Shown here: positions 1 through 10,665 of the stretch, piece by piece
Numbering within the stretch: position 1 is the first letter of the stretch
How the letters are laid out: every line of letters starts with the position of its first letter
NCBI GenBank assembly: GCA_946902875.1
Contig: OX336339.1
Coordinates: forward strand, 3,465,897 to 3,529,896
Reading direction: 5' to 3'
Source of the DNA: Nematopogon swammerdamellus
Lineage: Eukaryota > Arthropoda > Insecta > Lepidoptera > Adelidae
DNA length: 64,000 nucleotides
Program-made: the position numbers and the translations under genes
The notes under the pieces: model-generated
Databases searched by the model: none
What the model was told of the DNA's origin: nothing
The model's input: only the letters and a program-made list of their open reading frames with translations

Positions 1-114
1 ATCAGAACCACGGTCAGCCTCCAACGGTCGAGCGGTCACCCATCCAATCACTGACCGCGCTCAGCGTTGCAACAGTTGACTAACCAACCGCGCCACTGAG
101 CTACCGAGGCTGAC
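1..114 (-). repeat. Composite tRNA/5S-like SINE, head fragment (family C)
   Basis: Read on the minus strand this starts with a tRNA-like A box (GTAGCTCAGTGG) inside GCCTCGGTAGCTCAG. It continues with a 5S-rRNA-like box (GGATGGGTGACCGC) and then a degenerate B box (GTGGTTCTGAT). It runs off the window start, so only the head is seen. Better copies lie at 23448, 39026, 48453 and 54226. Confidence 0.8.
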
Positions 115-120
115 GAATTT

Positions 121-208
121 TCTTATCCCTTAGTCGACTTTTACGACATGCGACGGGGAGAGATGCAGTGGGGCTATTCTTTTTAAGTACCGACCCCACA
201 CGGTACAA
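121..208 (-). repeat. Family R head fragment (GTCGTAAAAGGCGACTAAGG type)
   Basis: Minus-strand match to the first ~90 bases of family R, the repeat that begins TGTGGGGCCGGTACTT and contains GACTAAGGGATAAG. It sits head-to-head with the SINE body that follows. Full copies are at 54911-55240 and 58190-58500. Confidence 0.65.
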
Positions 209-209
209 A

Positions 210-423
210 ATTGGTACCACCGCACTGAATGAAAGGTCGGTCGAAACGGCTATGTAAATAGTTTGTGTTTTCCGTCCAGTTCAGTGTAGCCGGCACGACC
301 GAAGGGAAGCGCTGACGTGGCACCAAGTTCACCCGGTGTTATGGGCTGACATCACGGATGTTGTAGGTGATGTAGCCAACCGTGTCAGTTTCAATAAAAA
401 AAAAAAAAAAAAAAAAAAAAAAG
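210..423 (+). repeat. Family C SINE, 3' body with long poly(A)
   Basis: From GGTACCACCGCACTGAATG to GTGTCAGTTTCAAT, followed by about 28 A residues. This is the 3' half shared by all family C copies, ending as usual in a poly(A) tail. The tRNA/5S-like head is absent. Confidence 0.8.
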
Positions 424-594
424 GTGCTCCAACCGTGTCAGTTTCCTTCCATAAACAAAATTTTAAATCTCTTCTTCTCTAGCTTCTTCCCACAAATTGG
501 GCCCAGGTTGACACTTCCCATGTATGTACAGTACCCGGGAGTAATACATATACCTACATCGATGATAATTAATTAATTATACATCATATGAACA

Positions 595-905
595 TCGAGC
601 TTTGGAAAGAGATCTCACCCCGTGCATGCCGTAAAAGGCGACTAAGGGATAAGGACGAGATGCCGCGCTAAAGGGCGACAGGCTTGCCACCTCTCACCTT
701 GGCACGGTCCTTCCAACGAGTCGTGCAGCAGGTGGGTCTCCGTGCCATACCTGCTGCTTGATATGGTTATCTTGTTCGATTACTTTGCTAAACGTGGTTG
801 TCGATGTTGTGTTGCAATTTTCCAGAGTTCTTGCAGCACAACACCGATTACTCTGTCTACCCTGTTTGTCGGGATACAACGTGCGTGGTAGGTATGTATG
901 TATGT
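595..905 (+). repeat. Family R interspersed repeat, nearly full
   Basis: Contains the hallmark blocks in order: CTCACCCCGTGCATGCCGT, GGCGACTAAGGGATAAGG, CAGCAGGTGGGTCT, a GTTGTGTTGCAATTTTC block and CACAACACCGATTACTCTG. It ends in GTATGTATGTA. The dyad CACAACACCGA / TCGRTGTTGTG can fold. Function and class are not known to me; at least nine copies occur in this window. Confidence 0.75.
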
Positions 906-959
906 ACAATCCGGTTGTAGAGCGTCATCTCTGTCTCGCGAACTCGCACCGATAGAGAC

Positions 960-1116
960 GATGCTCTACAACCGCATTGTCTCCCTCTCCCTCTCCTTCT
1001 CTCTCTCCCCCCCCTCTCTCTCTCCCTCTCCCTCTCCCCCCCCCTCTCTCTCCCCCTCTCTCTCTCTTCTCTCCCTCTGCCTCTGCCTCTCCCTCTCACT
1101 CTCCCTCCCTCTCTAA
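960..1116. repeat. Pyrimidine (CTCTCC)n microsatellite
   Basis: Low-complexity CTCTCC/CTCTCT tract of about 140 bases. Long frames across it on both strands are artefacts of composition. Confidence 0.9.
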
Positions 1117-1451
1117 AGCTCGATGTTCATTACTTTCTGCCGGGTACTGTACGTACACTGTTGAAATGTTTTGACGAATTGTCTGCTGAGTGAGACTGCT
1201 GCGATTTATTAATACTTCAATACCTACGTAAATGCAAATTCTATGAAATGTTGATGCGATGTTACATACGTTTGCGGAGTGAAGTGTGATCGATTAGAAA
1301 ACAGTTGAGTTGAGTTTATTGATTTCATATCAATTCAAATCAAATTTGAGGTCATATCTACTTACTACCCACCTTTCTTCGACAAGCTTCGGTTTCATCG
1401 AGAATATTTTATTACCAGAAATTTGTTTTTACTACATTGACTAGGTTAAAA

Positions 1452-1892
1452 CATACATTTTTAGGGTTCGGTATCCATACGGAAGCCTATTACTAAGCCT
1501 ACGTCGTCTGTCTGTCTGTCTGTTTGTCCCTCCGTCGTCCGAGTGCTGTAACTTTTGAACCGCAGATAGCCGGTTCAAATATATGAATATGTGAAGTTGA
1601 ATATGTTTTATTATGGCGGATCAACAAATAATAAAAAAAAAACAAAAAGTCACAATTAAGGATGCTGCCCCCCCCCCCCCCCCCCCCCCCAGTCCCCATA
1701 CAATAAACTTGCTAAGAATTGATTAGTCAAATTACTGAATAATAGATGGCGCCACACGCTTTTTTATATTTTGTATTGTAGAAAGACAAAAGATAGACGG
1801 ATATGGTTTTTTGACAGGTATGGTATAGTAGCGTTAATCTACGTTACCCTTCGTGCGCGAGTAAAACTCGCACTTGACCTTTTTGACATTGA
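1452..1892 (-). repeat. Family D repeat (GGTTCCGTA / TACGGAACC type) with poly(C) run
   Basis: Minus-oriented copy running from GTGCGAGTTTTACTCGCGC at 1850-1880 to the TAGGGTTCGGTATCC end at 1462. It contains the usual TGTCTGTCTG block, GTAACTTTTGAACCG and TTATTATGGCGGAT. A run of about 22 C residues at 1670-1691 is peculiar to this copy. Family D is the most frequent repeat here; the inverted GGTTCCGTA/TACGGAACC motifs near both ends are constant. Confidence 0.75.
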
Positions 1893-2525
1893 AAATGTCT
1901 TTTCGATCGCTTCATTATAGTCCCCGATTTCCAGCGAGAGTGCGAATTCGCCCTGGTGTCGTTAGTTTTGAGGGTACGTGAATATTTAGGGTGTCAAATG
2001 ACGCGTATCTACGAGAGCTATGAGATGGTGAAAAACAAAATTTAAAAAGTTTGAAAGTTTTTGAGGAAATCCCATAAAACGCTTAAGAATTTTAATGTTT
2101 TAATTTAATATTTTTTTCATTTTTACCATTTTTTTTATTTTCTAAATTTACATAGGTATTTCTTATATTTGAATACGCCCTAAAAGTCATTTACAATGTA
2201 CCCGAGAGTCATGTAATGCATGAGATCTGTGATTTTATTTTTTGCGTAAAGATGTCCATGTCAAAAGGATCAAAATTGTAGATTTCAAGTCAAACCTATT
2301 TCAGAAAAGCAACCATTCAAACAAGGCATGTCTCAATGACCAAACAGCAACTACTCGTGCAAAGCAATGTGGAAAGAGTCCATATAAGAAGTTGGATACG
2401 CAGTTTCCGCAAGCCACCGTACGCGCTGAGATTATATCCATTACTTAAAAGAATTATGGCCTAGCTGTATTTTCCTAAAGATTCCTAGAATACGATCGGC
2501 CGTGTGGGTTTAATACTTTAGAAGT
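1893..2525. other. Unassigned AT-rich stretch
   Basis: Apart from the end of the preceding repeat I see no repeat match, splice-flanked coding segment or RNA gene here. A 68-codon frame at 2242-2448 has no supporting features. Confidence 0.5.
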
Positions 2526-2689
2526 AATAGTTAAACAGACTAGTTAACCATCTTCATACAAGCGCGCCGATTTCGCACTCACACAAGCGCGCGTCAGCGC
2601 ACGCTGCTGTCCGTACACAACCACTACTTACATTCTCACTGTCCTCGCTTGTAGTGCATGGTCGCCCCGCACTAGCTCTTTTTTGGTTA

Positions 2690-3112
2690 GATTTTTTTTT
2701 TGACGTGATAACGTCACGTCTTATAAATTGATGAACACCGGCTGCACGTACGAAAAAATGTCACGTTCCATCTGAGCCTGTGTGTGCAAGCGAGAGCGCG
2801 TAACAAGCGACAGACAGCAGAATCCGATATTCATGTTTATGTGATTTCGTGGATCAGTGGTAAGAGTGTAGGATTTGTATTTTTTTACCATGGGTTCGAA
2901 TACCTCAAAATTTGTTTTGTTTTTTTTTTTCTTCTTTAAGCAATGTTACGGTGTTTATATTTTTTTAGGGTGTTTAGTTTTTTTTATAACCACCTAAGAA
3001 TTATTTTCGGAAATACAAACGTAACAAAAACGACATGCGTAGTCTTACCACTTTATGACGTTATCACGTAAAACTATCGTCCGTAAACCGACTTTACAGA
3101 CAACCAATTTTT
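2690..3112 (-). mobile_element. Family H2 element with a SINE inside
   Basis: The ends carry TTGACGTGATAACGTCACG and, in inverted orientation, ATGACGTTATCACGTAAAAC followed by TATCGTCCGTAAACCG. The same element without this SINE occurs at 34690-35032. It is nested in the 2526-3252 element and is itself split by a tRNA-derived SINE. Confidence 0.6.
2842..3050 (+). repeat. tRNA-derived SINE (family S)
   Basis: Has an A-box-like TGGATCAGTGGTAAGAG and a B box GGGTTCGAATACC about 45 bases later, as expected for an internal RNA polymerase III promoter. The 3' body TAACCACCTAAGAA...TTTCGG...ACAAACGTAACAAAAACGAC recurs at 16600-16800. Confidence 0.65.
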
Positions 3113-3559
3113 TTATGGAAACTGACACGATTGACTACTTCTCTCTCTTTCTCTCTCTCAGTGTTGTGAGTTGTGACAGTTGTGGCTCGGCGCAGTGTAG
3201 GTAGTTATTTTAAAAATAGGCTCCAGTTACCTACTAGTCTCCGTTTACTATGCTTCAGTTGTACTGCACTCATATTGTAAACTTTAAAATATTTTGTGAA
3301 CATAATTTCGTATTAAATTCAAATTCACACAGATGTGAAGGCTTGATAAAGTAGGTAACCGAAATGTTTGATATTGAGATTGGGCGGAATTTATGCACAA
3401 TGGAAAGAGCCCAACGAAATTTCAACAAGCTCTGCGTACCTACCAAGTAACGTTCGCGTTTTAAGTGCGTAACAGCACTGACATAAAATAAATAAAATAA
3501 ACAACGTAAGGTCGTGAGGGTTTCAATACAAGGAAGTTGAAAAAACCCGATATGATTTT

Positions 3560-4010
3560 TCACTCCTGAGTTGGCTGCGATAACATTAATCCATAAAAAC
3601 AGAAACCAGAGCACTTCTGCAGAAGAAAGAAGCGGCTACTCCAGCCAGTAGTAGAGAAACGCATACCGTGAGTGCGGCCTCGACCGAACGCTTGCAGAGC
3701 GCCATCCATATTCATTAGAAGGCTAGACATCCACCAGCGCATATACGAACTATGTAGCTGGCTATCTACAGAGAGATAGACCAGCGAGTGCTTTCTAATT
3801 TCCTGGAGGAAATTGGAATTTTTGAGGCGTGCCCGTCCAGCGATGACTCGGACCGATTTTATGATGCGTTATATTGCGCCTAACAGTATGGGATACATTT
3901 TCCGAAGGTTAAAATATATTCTTGCGAACGATGTACTAATGTATATTCTTAAAAGAAATCCGAACAAGTTGCTGGCAATGATCGTTGATGTTCTTGAAAG
4001 GAATTAGTGA
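3560..4010 (+). pseudogene. Possible degenerate coding segment, unknown product
   Basis: Several plus-strand frames read like protein between stops. One around 3600-3715 is rich in Ala/Thr/Glu and includes ACCGTGAGT, a good splice-donor match, at about 3668. Another at 3776-3880 reads EIGIFEACPSSDDSD. A third ends as LLAMIVDVLERN at 4007. No single frame links them and no family is recognised. It could be exons with introns, a decayed gene or chance; the spliced candidate at 4249 follows on the same strand. Confidence 0.2.
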
Positions 4011-4248
4011 GAGGTAAAAAAAAATTTTTTTTTTTATCTAGTTTAAATTATTTTTTAAATAATAATAATTCAAAATTGATGACAAGTTTAACACATTTCT
4101 ATAGTGAAATCTTCAAATGGCCTGATTATTATTTCTGTAGACATTTTTCACCCCAGTATTTAAACTATTATCTAACTTTAAGTACAAAGCGGATTACCTG
4201 TACCCGAAACTCCGCTCGCGGTAAATGAATTTGTTGTTTTTTTTTCAG

Positions 4249-4526
4249 AGTGCGAAAACTTCCGACCCCACTGCTCCGCTCATATGAATAATGTCGTGAT
4301 GCTACATAGCCTGCAACCTGGCGAAGACATATGCGACATATCTCCGCTAGGAAAAAAATGGAAAAAAGAAACTGCAAGCGAAAAGGGTAAAACCGTTCTT
4401 GAGTTATTTAAAAGCGAACATGAATACGTAGATACATACATACACACAGACAGCAGACGTTGGAAGTTACAATATGTAGGGATTAGAAGAATCACAGAAC
4501 TAAGGCGCATACTTTATATTATCTAG
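4249..4526 (+). CDS. Candidate exon after a strong splice acceptor, unknown protein
   Basis: A run of nine T residues ends in CAG at 4246-4248, an excellent 3' splice site. Reading from there in phase 1 (TGC at 4251) the frame stays open to TAA/TAG at about 4526. The first ~60 residues look like real protein: CENFRPHCSAHMNN, later EDICDISPLGKKWKK and TVLELFKSEHEYV. The last ~25 residues derive from a TACATACACACA tract and are probably not coding. No donor site is obvious. There is no homology I can name; zinc-binding is possible from the Cys/His spacing but is only a guess. Confidence 0.35.
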
Positions 4527-4844
4527 TGGAGTTCAGTTCTTACGTTTCTTCCATGCGTGATGGATTCGGAGTGGCGGACTGTTATGTGGCAGTGTGAAGT
4601 TAATACCCACGTTGTTGTTGGCTTACATAGTTACGGTGCTAGTGAACTGGCGGTAGTCGGTAGCAACCTAATTGGGATGCTTCCTTTCCTGTGTTACACG
4701 CTAGGACAACAGGAAAGGAAACGTGGACACTGTCAAGTTCTTTAGCGGTCAGAAGTTTTCTGTTCCAGTTTCTCATATCGGTACAAATTGAAGAATTCAG
4801 ATTTCTCAATCAACTAGCTAGATGGTATCAACAGTAGACTATAG

Positions 4845-5057
4845 GATAAAACTGTAGCCGACTGGGATCATACCACCGTATTGGACGGCCTAACAGTCTC
4901 TAGTCTAGTATAGCCTGTGTTGAGTCAAGCCTGTGTCTCCTCTAGTCTAGTATAGCCAGCAATCCAAATGGATGTCTCCGATAGGCACCGTCTCGGGGGT
5001 GATATTGGCTGTTCGGAGCATGTGCTCTAGCCCTTCAGACTCAGCCACCCTTACCGG
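4845..5057 (+). repeat. Family T SINE, 3' part, with internal duplication
   Basis: Matches the 3' half of the tRNA-derived SINE at 28920: ACTGGGATCATACCACCGTA, CAGCAATCCAAATG, GATATTGGCTGTTCGGAGC and ACCCTTACCGGAT. The segment CTCTAGTCTAGTATAGCC is repeated twice (about 4890-4915 and 4938-4962), a copy-specific duplication. Confidence 0.7.
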
Positions 5058-5204
5058 ATACCGGAGAAAAAACTAGAAGATGTAACAATGTAACTGATGC
5101 AAAGGTTTGAAGCAGGAATAGTTATTAATTTTATTGTCCAGAAGGATCCAGATTGTGTGGTCGCGGGAATCGGTCAATTAGAACATCGATGTGACTTCTA
5201 GCTC

Positions 5205-5433
5205 GAGTGGCAGTGGGCTGGGCACGTTAGGCGAAGAGACGACGACCGTTGAAGTAGCCGTGTCCTACACTGGCGGCCGTGGACTGGAAAACGGAGTGTG
5301 GAAAGACCACCCGTCCGGTGGGACGACGACATAAAGTCCGTCAGCAGAAAGCAGAAGTTCCGTACCGCTGAAGGCCTCGAGGGAGGACTGGAGGAAAATT
5401 GGAATCCAGTAGTGGACGCTTACACACTGACTG
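5205..5433 (+). pseudogene. RTE-type LINE, C-terminal remnant
   Basis: One frame reads EWQWAGHVRRRDDDR, a TGA stop, then RVLHWRPWTGKRSV, RPPVRWDDDIK and EENWNPVVDA. This is the familiar C-terminal end of RTE-clade reverse-transcriptase proteins, where GHV.R, W.PR.GKR, RPP.RW.DD and W precede the stop. Only the last ~75 codons remain, with one in-frame stop. The frame is preserved on both sides of that stop, so the decay is modest. Confidence 0.7.
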
Positions 5434-5499
5434 ACTGACTGTGACTTCTGATTAAGGTCAGAATGTGTGGAAACCCTTAAAAGTGATTGGTGAAGATGG

Positions 5500-5648
5500 T
5501 ATAATGCGCGGGACGGATCTCGGCGTGTCGTCGCCGCAGCGGGCGACCCGCCACGCGAATACACTATACAAGTACGGTGCGGGTGCGAGGGAGAACACTG
5601 ACGAACCGCTGCGGCGGCGACACGCCGAGATCCGCCCCGCGCATTATA
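5500..5648. repeat. Large inverted repeat (43-bp arms), foldback element
   Basis: Arms 5500-5542 and 5606-5648 are reverse complements apart from about two positions; each begins TATAATGCGCGGG when read outward-in. The spacer is 63 bases. The arms are strongly GC-rich against an AT-rich background. Probably a small MITE or its internal part; no target duplication was seen. Confidence 0.75.
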
Positions 5649-5659
5649 AGAAGACAGAT

Positions 5660-6165
5660 TATCTAAAAATGTTAAGTTTTTTTTTTTGTTAACACTATTG
5701 CGAAAATCGCTGCTTCTGAATAATGTAGGTGATCTACGACATAATTATAATAATCTTTTGCAAGCAAGTAGGTAGATACTAAGAAATACTCGATGCACTT
5801 GAATGCACGCACTTGCCCGAGCATGCAACCCGCGCATTAGTTTTACAAATAGGACCGTTCTTGTATTTCTGGTATTCCAGTGCTATTTTTTTTTTTACTT
5901 TTATTCAGTCAAGTTTTAATTAAAGTTGACTGCAACATGGCTTTCGCATTTAGCTACTTGATCGATTGTGGTCAGGAATACGTTTACGGTTTTGTCAATT
6001 TGATTTGGTGCAATCTGAAGATGAAAGTTTTCATACAAACCATATATACTTGGTGATCAATTTAAAAAAAAAAAATTTTTGTTTTTCAACGTTTGGTTTG
6101 TGTTCCCCTTTTTGTTTTTCCTTTGGCGTTGTGTTCCCTTTCTCTCAAATATTTCTCCATCTTGT
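5660..6165. other. Unassigned stretch
   Basis: AT-rich with T and A homopolymers (for example 5889 and 6063). I find no repeat family match, splice-flanked frame or RNA gene. Confidence 0.5.
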
Positions 6166-6169
6166 TTTG

Positions 6170-6400
6170 TGGTCCCTGTACGTGTCGTAAAAGGCACAAA
6201 AGGGTAAGAACTAGAACTCGCGCTAAAGGGCGAGACAATAACCACCTCTCACCTTGACACCGTCATTATATCTCATGCAGTATAGGTAACTGCTTTCGTG
6301 CCTTACTTGCCGCTTAATAAGCTTCGGTGTTGCGCTGTAATTTCCCTTAGTTCTTTCGGTACAACACTGATTACTCTACTTATTACGAGAGACAGGATGC
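6170..6400 (+). repeat. Family R repeat, diverged copy
   Basis: GTGTCGTAAAAGGCACAAAAGG, CTAAAGGGCGAGAC, CACCTCTCACCTTG, CGTGCCTTACTTGCCGCTT and CAACACTGATTACTCTAC occur in the family R order. It is more diverged than the copies at 54911 and 58190. Confidence 0.65.
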
Positions 6401-6483
6401 GGCGGTATGTATGCATCTTCTTGTGATTTAATTAGTTCTATGAATCCTTTTTCGCTTTTTCGGCGTGGAACTAGGTATATATA

Positions 6484-7262
6484 TATTATTGCTACCGTAC
6501 TGGGTGGCTCTGTTCGAGGTCGCAACCTCAGGCGCAGCCAATTTCACCCTCGAGGGGGTGCCAGTCCGGCTTGGAGGTGGACTAATGTTGCTGGAGAAAA
6601 GGCTATTAACCCGCGATTTGAAGATCCGTGGATTGTAGGAGTAGAAGATATTCCCTGGGAGCCCGTTCCACACCTTTGCAGTGCGGCACAAGAACGATTT
6701 AGAGAATCGTGCAGTGTCGAAGAACTCTTCTGTCGACTACAAAGGGGTGTTTCGCGAGAGTATGGCGGGTTTGGCGAAGGCGAACAGGAGAAGGAGGGAT
6801 AAAGGAAGCAAGTTCGTCAGAGCAGCGGCCATAGTAGTAGCGATAAAACAGGCACAATGACCCAACGATACGTCTGTGCTTTAGAGGTTGAAGGTCCTTT
6901 GTGAGTACAGAGTCACCAATGAGGCGAATGGCTCGTCGCTGAATAGAATCCGAGGCTGAAAGAAGGTACTCAGGGCAACCCTCCAAAAGATGACTGCAAT
7001 ATTCCATCACCGGTCTTACTTGTGCTTTGTAGAGTATAAGCAGTTGGGGCGTGAAAAATCGCCGACATCGGTAAAGGATCCCTAATTTTCGAGACGCTAG
7101 TTTCGTCTTGGACTCTATGAACGATCGAAAAACCAGACCAACGTCCCTGGACACCTCCATAACCAGGACGCCCAGACTACCATCGTTGGGGACTTGGCTG
7201 CCCTGAAAAGTGGCTTGGAGAGGAAACGGATCAGCCTTAGTAGAGAAGGCTTCTAAAGTTTG
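6484..7262 (-). pseudogene. LINE 3' end, truncated reverse-transcriptase C-terminus (family A)
   Basis: The minus strand encodes a C-terminal LINE protein. It holds an FIESKTKLASRKLGILYR block, then YKAQVRPVMEYCSH, a Q-rich IQRRAIRLIGD motif, SLCLFYRYYYGRCSDELASF and an RQTRHT segment. This arrangement is typical of the C-terminal end of insect Jockey/CR1-like LINE ORF2 proteins. The 5' part, including the catalytic YADD, is missing. After the frame breaks at about 6699 the 3' UTR ends in a (TA)n-rich tail near 6470-6486. A close relative lies at 17230-18070. Confidence 0.75.
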
Positions 7263-7339
7263 TCGTTGATCATCATCAGGCGGTCTGTTTTCCTACTTCA
7301 CGGACTCCAGTGTTGAACTTATTCAAATAAGCAAAACTC

Positions 7340-8800
7340 TATAGCGCAGAGAAGTGTTTACAGATCTCATCTCGCTCGACCGGCGGCGACGACCGAAGTG
7401 TCAAGTGTCTTGCGCAACTAGACGGACGACTAGGCAAGAGGCCGCGCTTGCGTACGCGCAGCGAACTCGTGTCATTTGTCTAATTAGCAGAATGAGCGCG
7501 TGGCGCGGGGACGAAAACTACATAGTCGCCTCATTTTGCTTACTAACTGTTCACGCGGCAAAACGTAAATCAATAAATGATAGAAAAGAAAGTTGTTCAC
7601 GCGGCAAAAGTAATCACCCTTATAAATGTGTCAGAAACTGTCAGTGAAAACCCCACGTGGATTGCCATCAATTCAAATCGTGTTTTCACTGACTGTTTCT
7701 GAGTAGTTTTCGAGTTTTACGCGAACATGAATCGACGACGGGAGATCGGTCGTCACCACAGAGCATATAAAATCATTGATATTGAATTGATAACCTATGA
7801 ATTATCAATGTATGTAATATGAACGGAATCACATACGAGAATTTATATGCGTGAGTGCGCCATTGAATCACTATTTGGGTGGATCAACTTTTTCTTGTTT
7901 TTGGTATCTGTCTGAAAAAAGGATATTATCTGGATAAATTCACCTTATTTTAATAGTTACAGCATCTCTCGATAAGTAATTGATCCATAAGAAAGAAGCT
8001 GCATAAAGAATTTTGAGTATTTTTTTTACATATTGGTTACCCTGAGGATAACCCCTTTTTTCCATACAAAACTGGGGACAAAATTGTCCCCTGGGTCACC
8101 CCTACAAATTTGGTTAATTTTTTATTTTAAATAGTTCTCTACTTTTTTTTCAATGGCCTATAAACCTAAGTATTTTATACTTATTGATTTTCAACTAAGT
8201 AATAAATTGCAATTAACATTTTTTTTATTTGACTGTGAAGCTGGTTTTTACATTACAAGAAAAATTTGATCCACCCATTTATAGGTTTTCCAAGTTGAGA
8301 TTAATAAGATCATAAAAGGAATGTATCATTATAACACCTTGTTCCGAGAGTAACGTGTTTTTTCAAGAGCACTTTTAACCCCCGGCCCCGACGCAAACAG
8401 AGGGGTGACAGAGACACAAAAGTGATCCTATACGAGTTCCTCTTGGCGTCTTTTGACGTACTGAACCCTGAACATTCGTTGTAAACTGTTTTCATATCCT
8501 CATTTCATTGGAACAGCTCTATCTAGCTAGAGGATTACTTCCCATATAGCCACGCTGTTCGTTCCGGTGCGGTGCCACGGTCATGTGGTTGGTGCAACAT
8601 GGTATGTAATTATCCGCGCATGCGTAGACCGAGACGCTCGCACCGTGTTGCGTGCCAAGTGCGTAATGTGAGGAAGCGATTGTAATTATTATGCATGTCT
8701 GGCTGAACAGACAGGTGAAGGGAAACATACTTCCATGACTGAGTTTGGCGAAAAAAAAAATGAGAAAATAGAATTTGCATTTAACTTTAATTTAAATTTG
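7340..8800. other. Stretch without recognised gene
   Basis: Holds the 72-nt hairpin at 7631-7702 (separate entry), a repeated GTTCACGCGGCAAAA at 7548 and 7594, and a small dyad GGGGACAA/TTGTCCCC at 8074-8091. Frames here have no recognisable product. Confidence 0.5.
7631..7702. other. Compact 21-bp hairpin
   Basis: TCAGAAACTGTCAGTGAAAAC (7631-7651) pairs with 7682-7702 with a single mismatch across a 30-nt loop. Size and shape resemble a small foldback element or a precursor-miRNA-like hairpin; nothing else supports an RNA gene. Confidence 0.45.
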
Positions 8801-8837
8801 CAACACACGTTTAGAAAATACAGTACCTGGGCGACCG

Positions 8838-9062
8838 AGCTTGGCTCGGCGTCTGCCACGAGTCAGTAAGCCTGGATACGAAATACGGCATCGTTTGTAT
8901 GAGAACCGAGGTAGCCGCCAAAGGGGTGTGAAGTCTGAGGCGGGAGCGGCGCATGGAACGCCGTGATTGGCCGAGCGAGTAGGTAGCCAAGTGACGCCAG
9001 TCTTCCATACGTTTGAACGGGATTCATACAATAAGTCGCTCATTGTGTCGATTCGCGATGAA
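8838..9062. repeat. Repeat segment shared with ~10660-10695
   Basis: CACGAGTCAGTAAGCCTGGATACG at 8858-8881 recurs in inverted orientation at about 10664-10688. CTGGGCGACCGAGCTTGGC at 8828 resembles a common lepidopteran repeat end. The remainder is unassigned. Confidence 0.4.
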
Positions 9063-9498
9063 AAGATGAAACGGATTTACCAATATTTAACCCTTCTTTA
9101 CATCAAGGGAATAATATAACTTTCTCTTAAATGAACAAAGGCAACGCCCCTTTCACAATTTTGCGAATTTGCAGATTTTCGCATAAACACGATAATAGTT
9201 CTAAGTTCTGAGATACCTCGGATACTTTATTATAAATCTACATAAAATTTCCAAAACAATGATATGTAAGACCTCGTACATTGGTATTATCTTATTAGAG
9301 TATTTGTTATTGGAATTTTCCAAAATTTAAAAAATAATGTTAGAAAGTCGAAAAGTTTTGTAACCAAAAAAAAATAATTATATTATTAACAACTATTTGC
9401 TAATTACTTAGCCAACGATATGACAAATTATATTTCAATATGACTTCGCGAAAAATTCGCGAAAATCTACCCTACCATAAAAAATTTATGAGTACCCA
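9063..9498. other. Unassigned AT-rich stretch
   Basis: Nothing recognisable; strongly AT-rich with poly(A) at 9366. Confidence 0.5.
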
Positions 9499-9626
9499 CC
9501 TCGATATTTAATTTTTTTACGGTAAAATGAGGTTTTCCAGGCTTTGCCTTTTTTAACAAACTAACCAGCCATACCCACCTGGATATTTAATTTTTTTACG
9601 GTAAAATGAGGTTTTCCAGGTATGAC
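9499..9626. repeat. Direct duplication, ~45-bp units
   Basis: CACCTCGATATTTAATTTTT... at about 9499-9542 and CACCTGGATATTTAATTTTT... at about 9578-9621 are nearly identical, both ending GAGGTTTTCCAGG. Spacing is about 80 bp. A third related motif pair (ATGACTAAAAC / ATGACCAAAAC with ATCACGTGA) follows at 9622 and 9720. Confidence 0.7.
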
Positions 9627-9784
9627 TAAAACAAATTATCACGTGATAGATGGGTAGATCTCATCGAGACGTTCAGTTTGAGTACCAACACGATGGGTCT
9701 AAGTCCAGTGGTTCTGTAGATATGACCAAAACTAATGATCACGTGACAGATGATAATTCCGACCCCTCACTCGCATGATCGCAT

Positions 9785-10060
9785 CGCATTTCGCATTTAG
9801 ATGCTAGCTAGCTAGCTAGCAGCGGAGCGCAGGCGCTATATAGCATTTAGCATTTAGCAGTACCACAAATAAATAGCACATACTTCATTGCTTTGTGCGT
9901 TCCAAAACAAACGAATCAACAAAGTTTTACGAACGAAACAGCAATGCTAACTAAAATTAAATGTGATTATTGCTTAGCATTTAGCATTAATTTTTATTCA
10001 TCAGGGCGCTTAGCAGTGCTAAATGCTAACGGGGTATTCATTATGAATTAATTTTGTTAA
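9785..10060. repeat. Short-motif cluster (CTAGC)n and GCATTTAGC
   Basis: GCTAGCTAGCTAGCTAGC at about 9803-9821, followed by many dispersed GCATTTAGCATTTAGC-type motifs and their inverses to 10060. Looks like a degenerate low-order repeat patch. Confidence 0.6.
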
Positions 10061-10539
10061 TGCTAAGCATAACAAGACTAATTCCCGGTAGACGCATGAC
10101 CTAAAGAAATTAATTCCTTTAGAGTCGCTCAAAAGTAAAAACCGGTAGGTACTGGTTGAATGAAAAAAGCGCGATAAACGAATATTGAACGAGGAACCTG
10201 AGGAAATATTGAACCTGCTGAGGTTGACTAGAAGAAATGTCCTTTGGCAATAAGGCAGAATGCATGAAATATCTGTATACATTTAACGTACATATTTATC
10301 AATAAACAAAAAAAATTACAAGAGCTAACTGCATCCAACACGATAGTCGACCTATGGTGGGTAAGCAGAAAAGAGCTCTCCATACATATTTACGCCGATG
10401 TTTGTTACTGAAATTCAAGCGAAAAATGCTATCAAATTGAATGAAAGTACTTACTCGTGAAAGGTGACTCCATCTGTGTTCAAGTTTGAATTTTTCGACG
10501 ACTTTTTGCACCAAAGCACTGCACAATGAGGCATTTTGT

Positions 10540-10665
10540 GACAGACGCGCACGTTCGCTCCGCCTGAGCGGCGGACGGAGACTAAGATCGGTCGCCGGCG
10601 CTAGACTGACGCGCTGGCGCGTGTGCGCCGACGCGCGGCTACCCCTGTCCTCCTATGTATAGCGT
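10540..10665. other. CpG-rich island in AT-rich sequence
   Basis: About 120 bases with many CG dinucleotides (ACGCGCTGGCGCG, GCGCCGACGCGCGG). No open spliced frame was found. It could be a promoter or untranslated first exon, or a repeat part. Confidence 0.25.

Larger units (their letters stand above)
2526..3252. mobile_element. TIR element (MITE) with nested insertions, copy 1
   Basis: The left end (ATAGTTAAACAGACTAGTTAAC) and right end (reverse complement CATAGTAAACGGAGACTAGT) are imperfect inverted repeats. The internal order matches 42836-43949: a CGCGCCGATTTCGCACTCAC block, a CTCTCT run, then GTGTTGTGAGTTGTGACA and GGCTCGGCGCAG. It is interrupted by another element at about 2690-3112. 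No target duplication is obvious for this copy. Confidence 0.6.
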
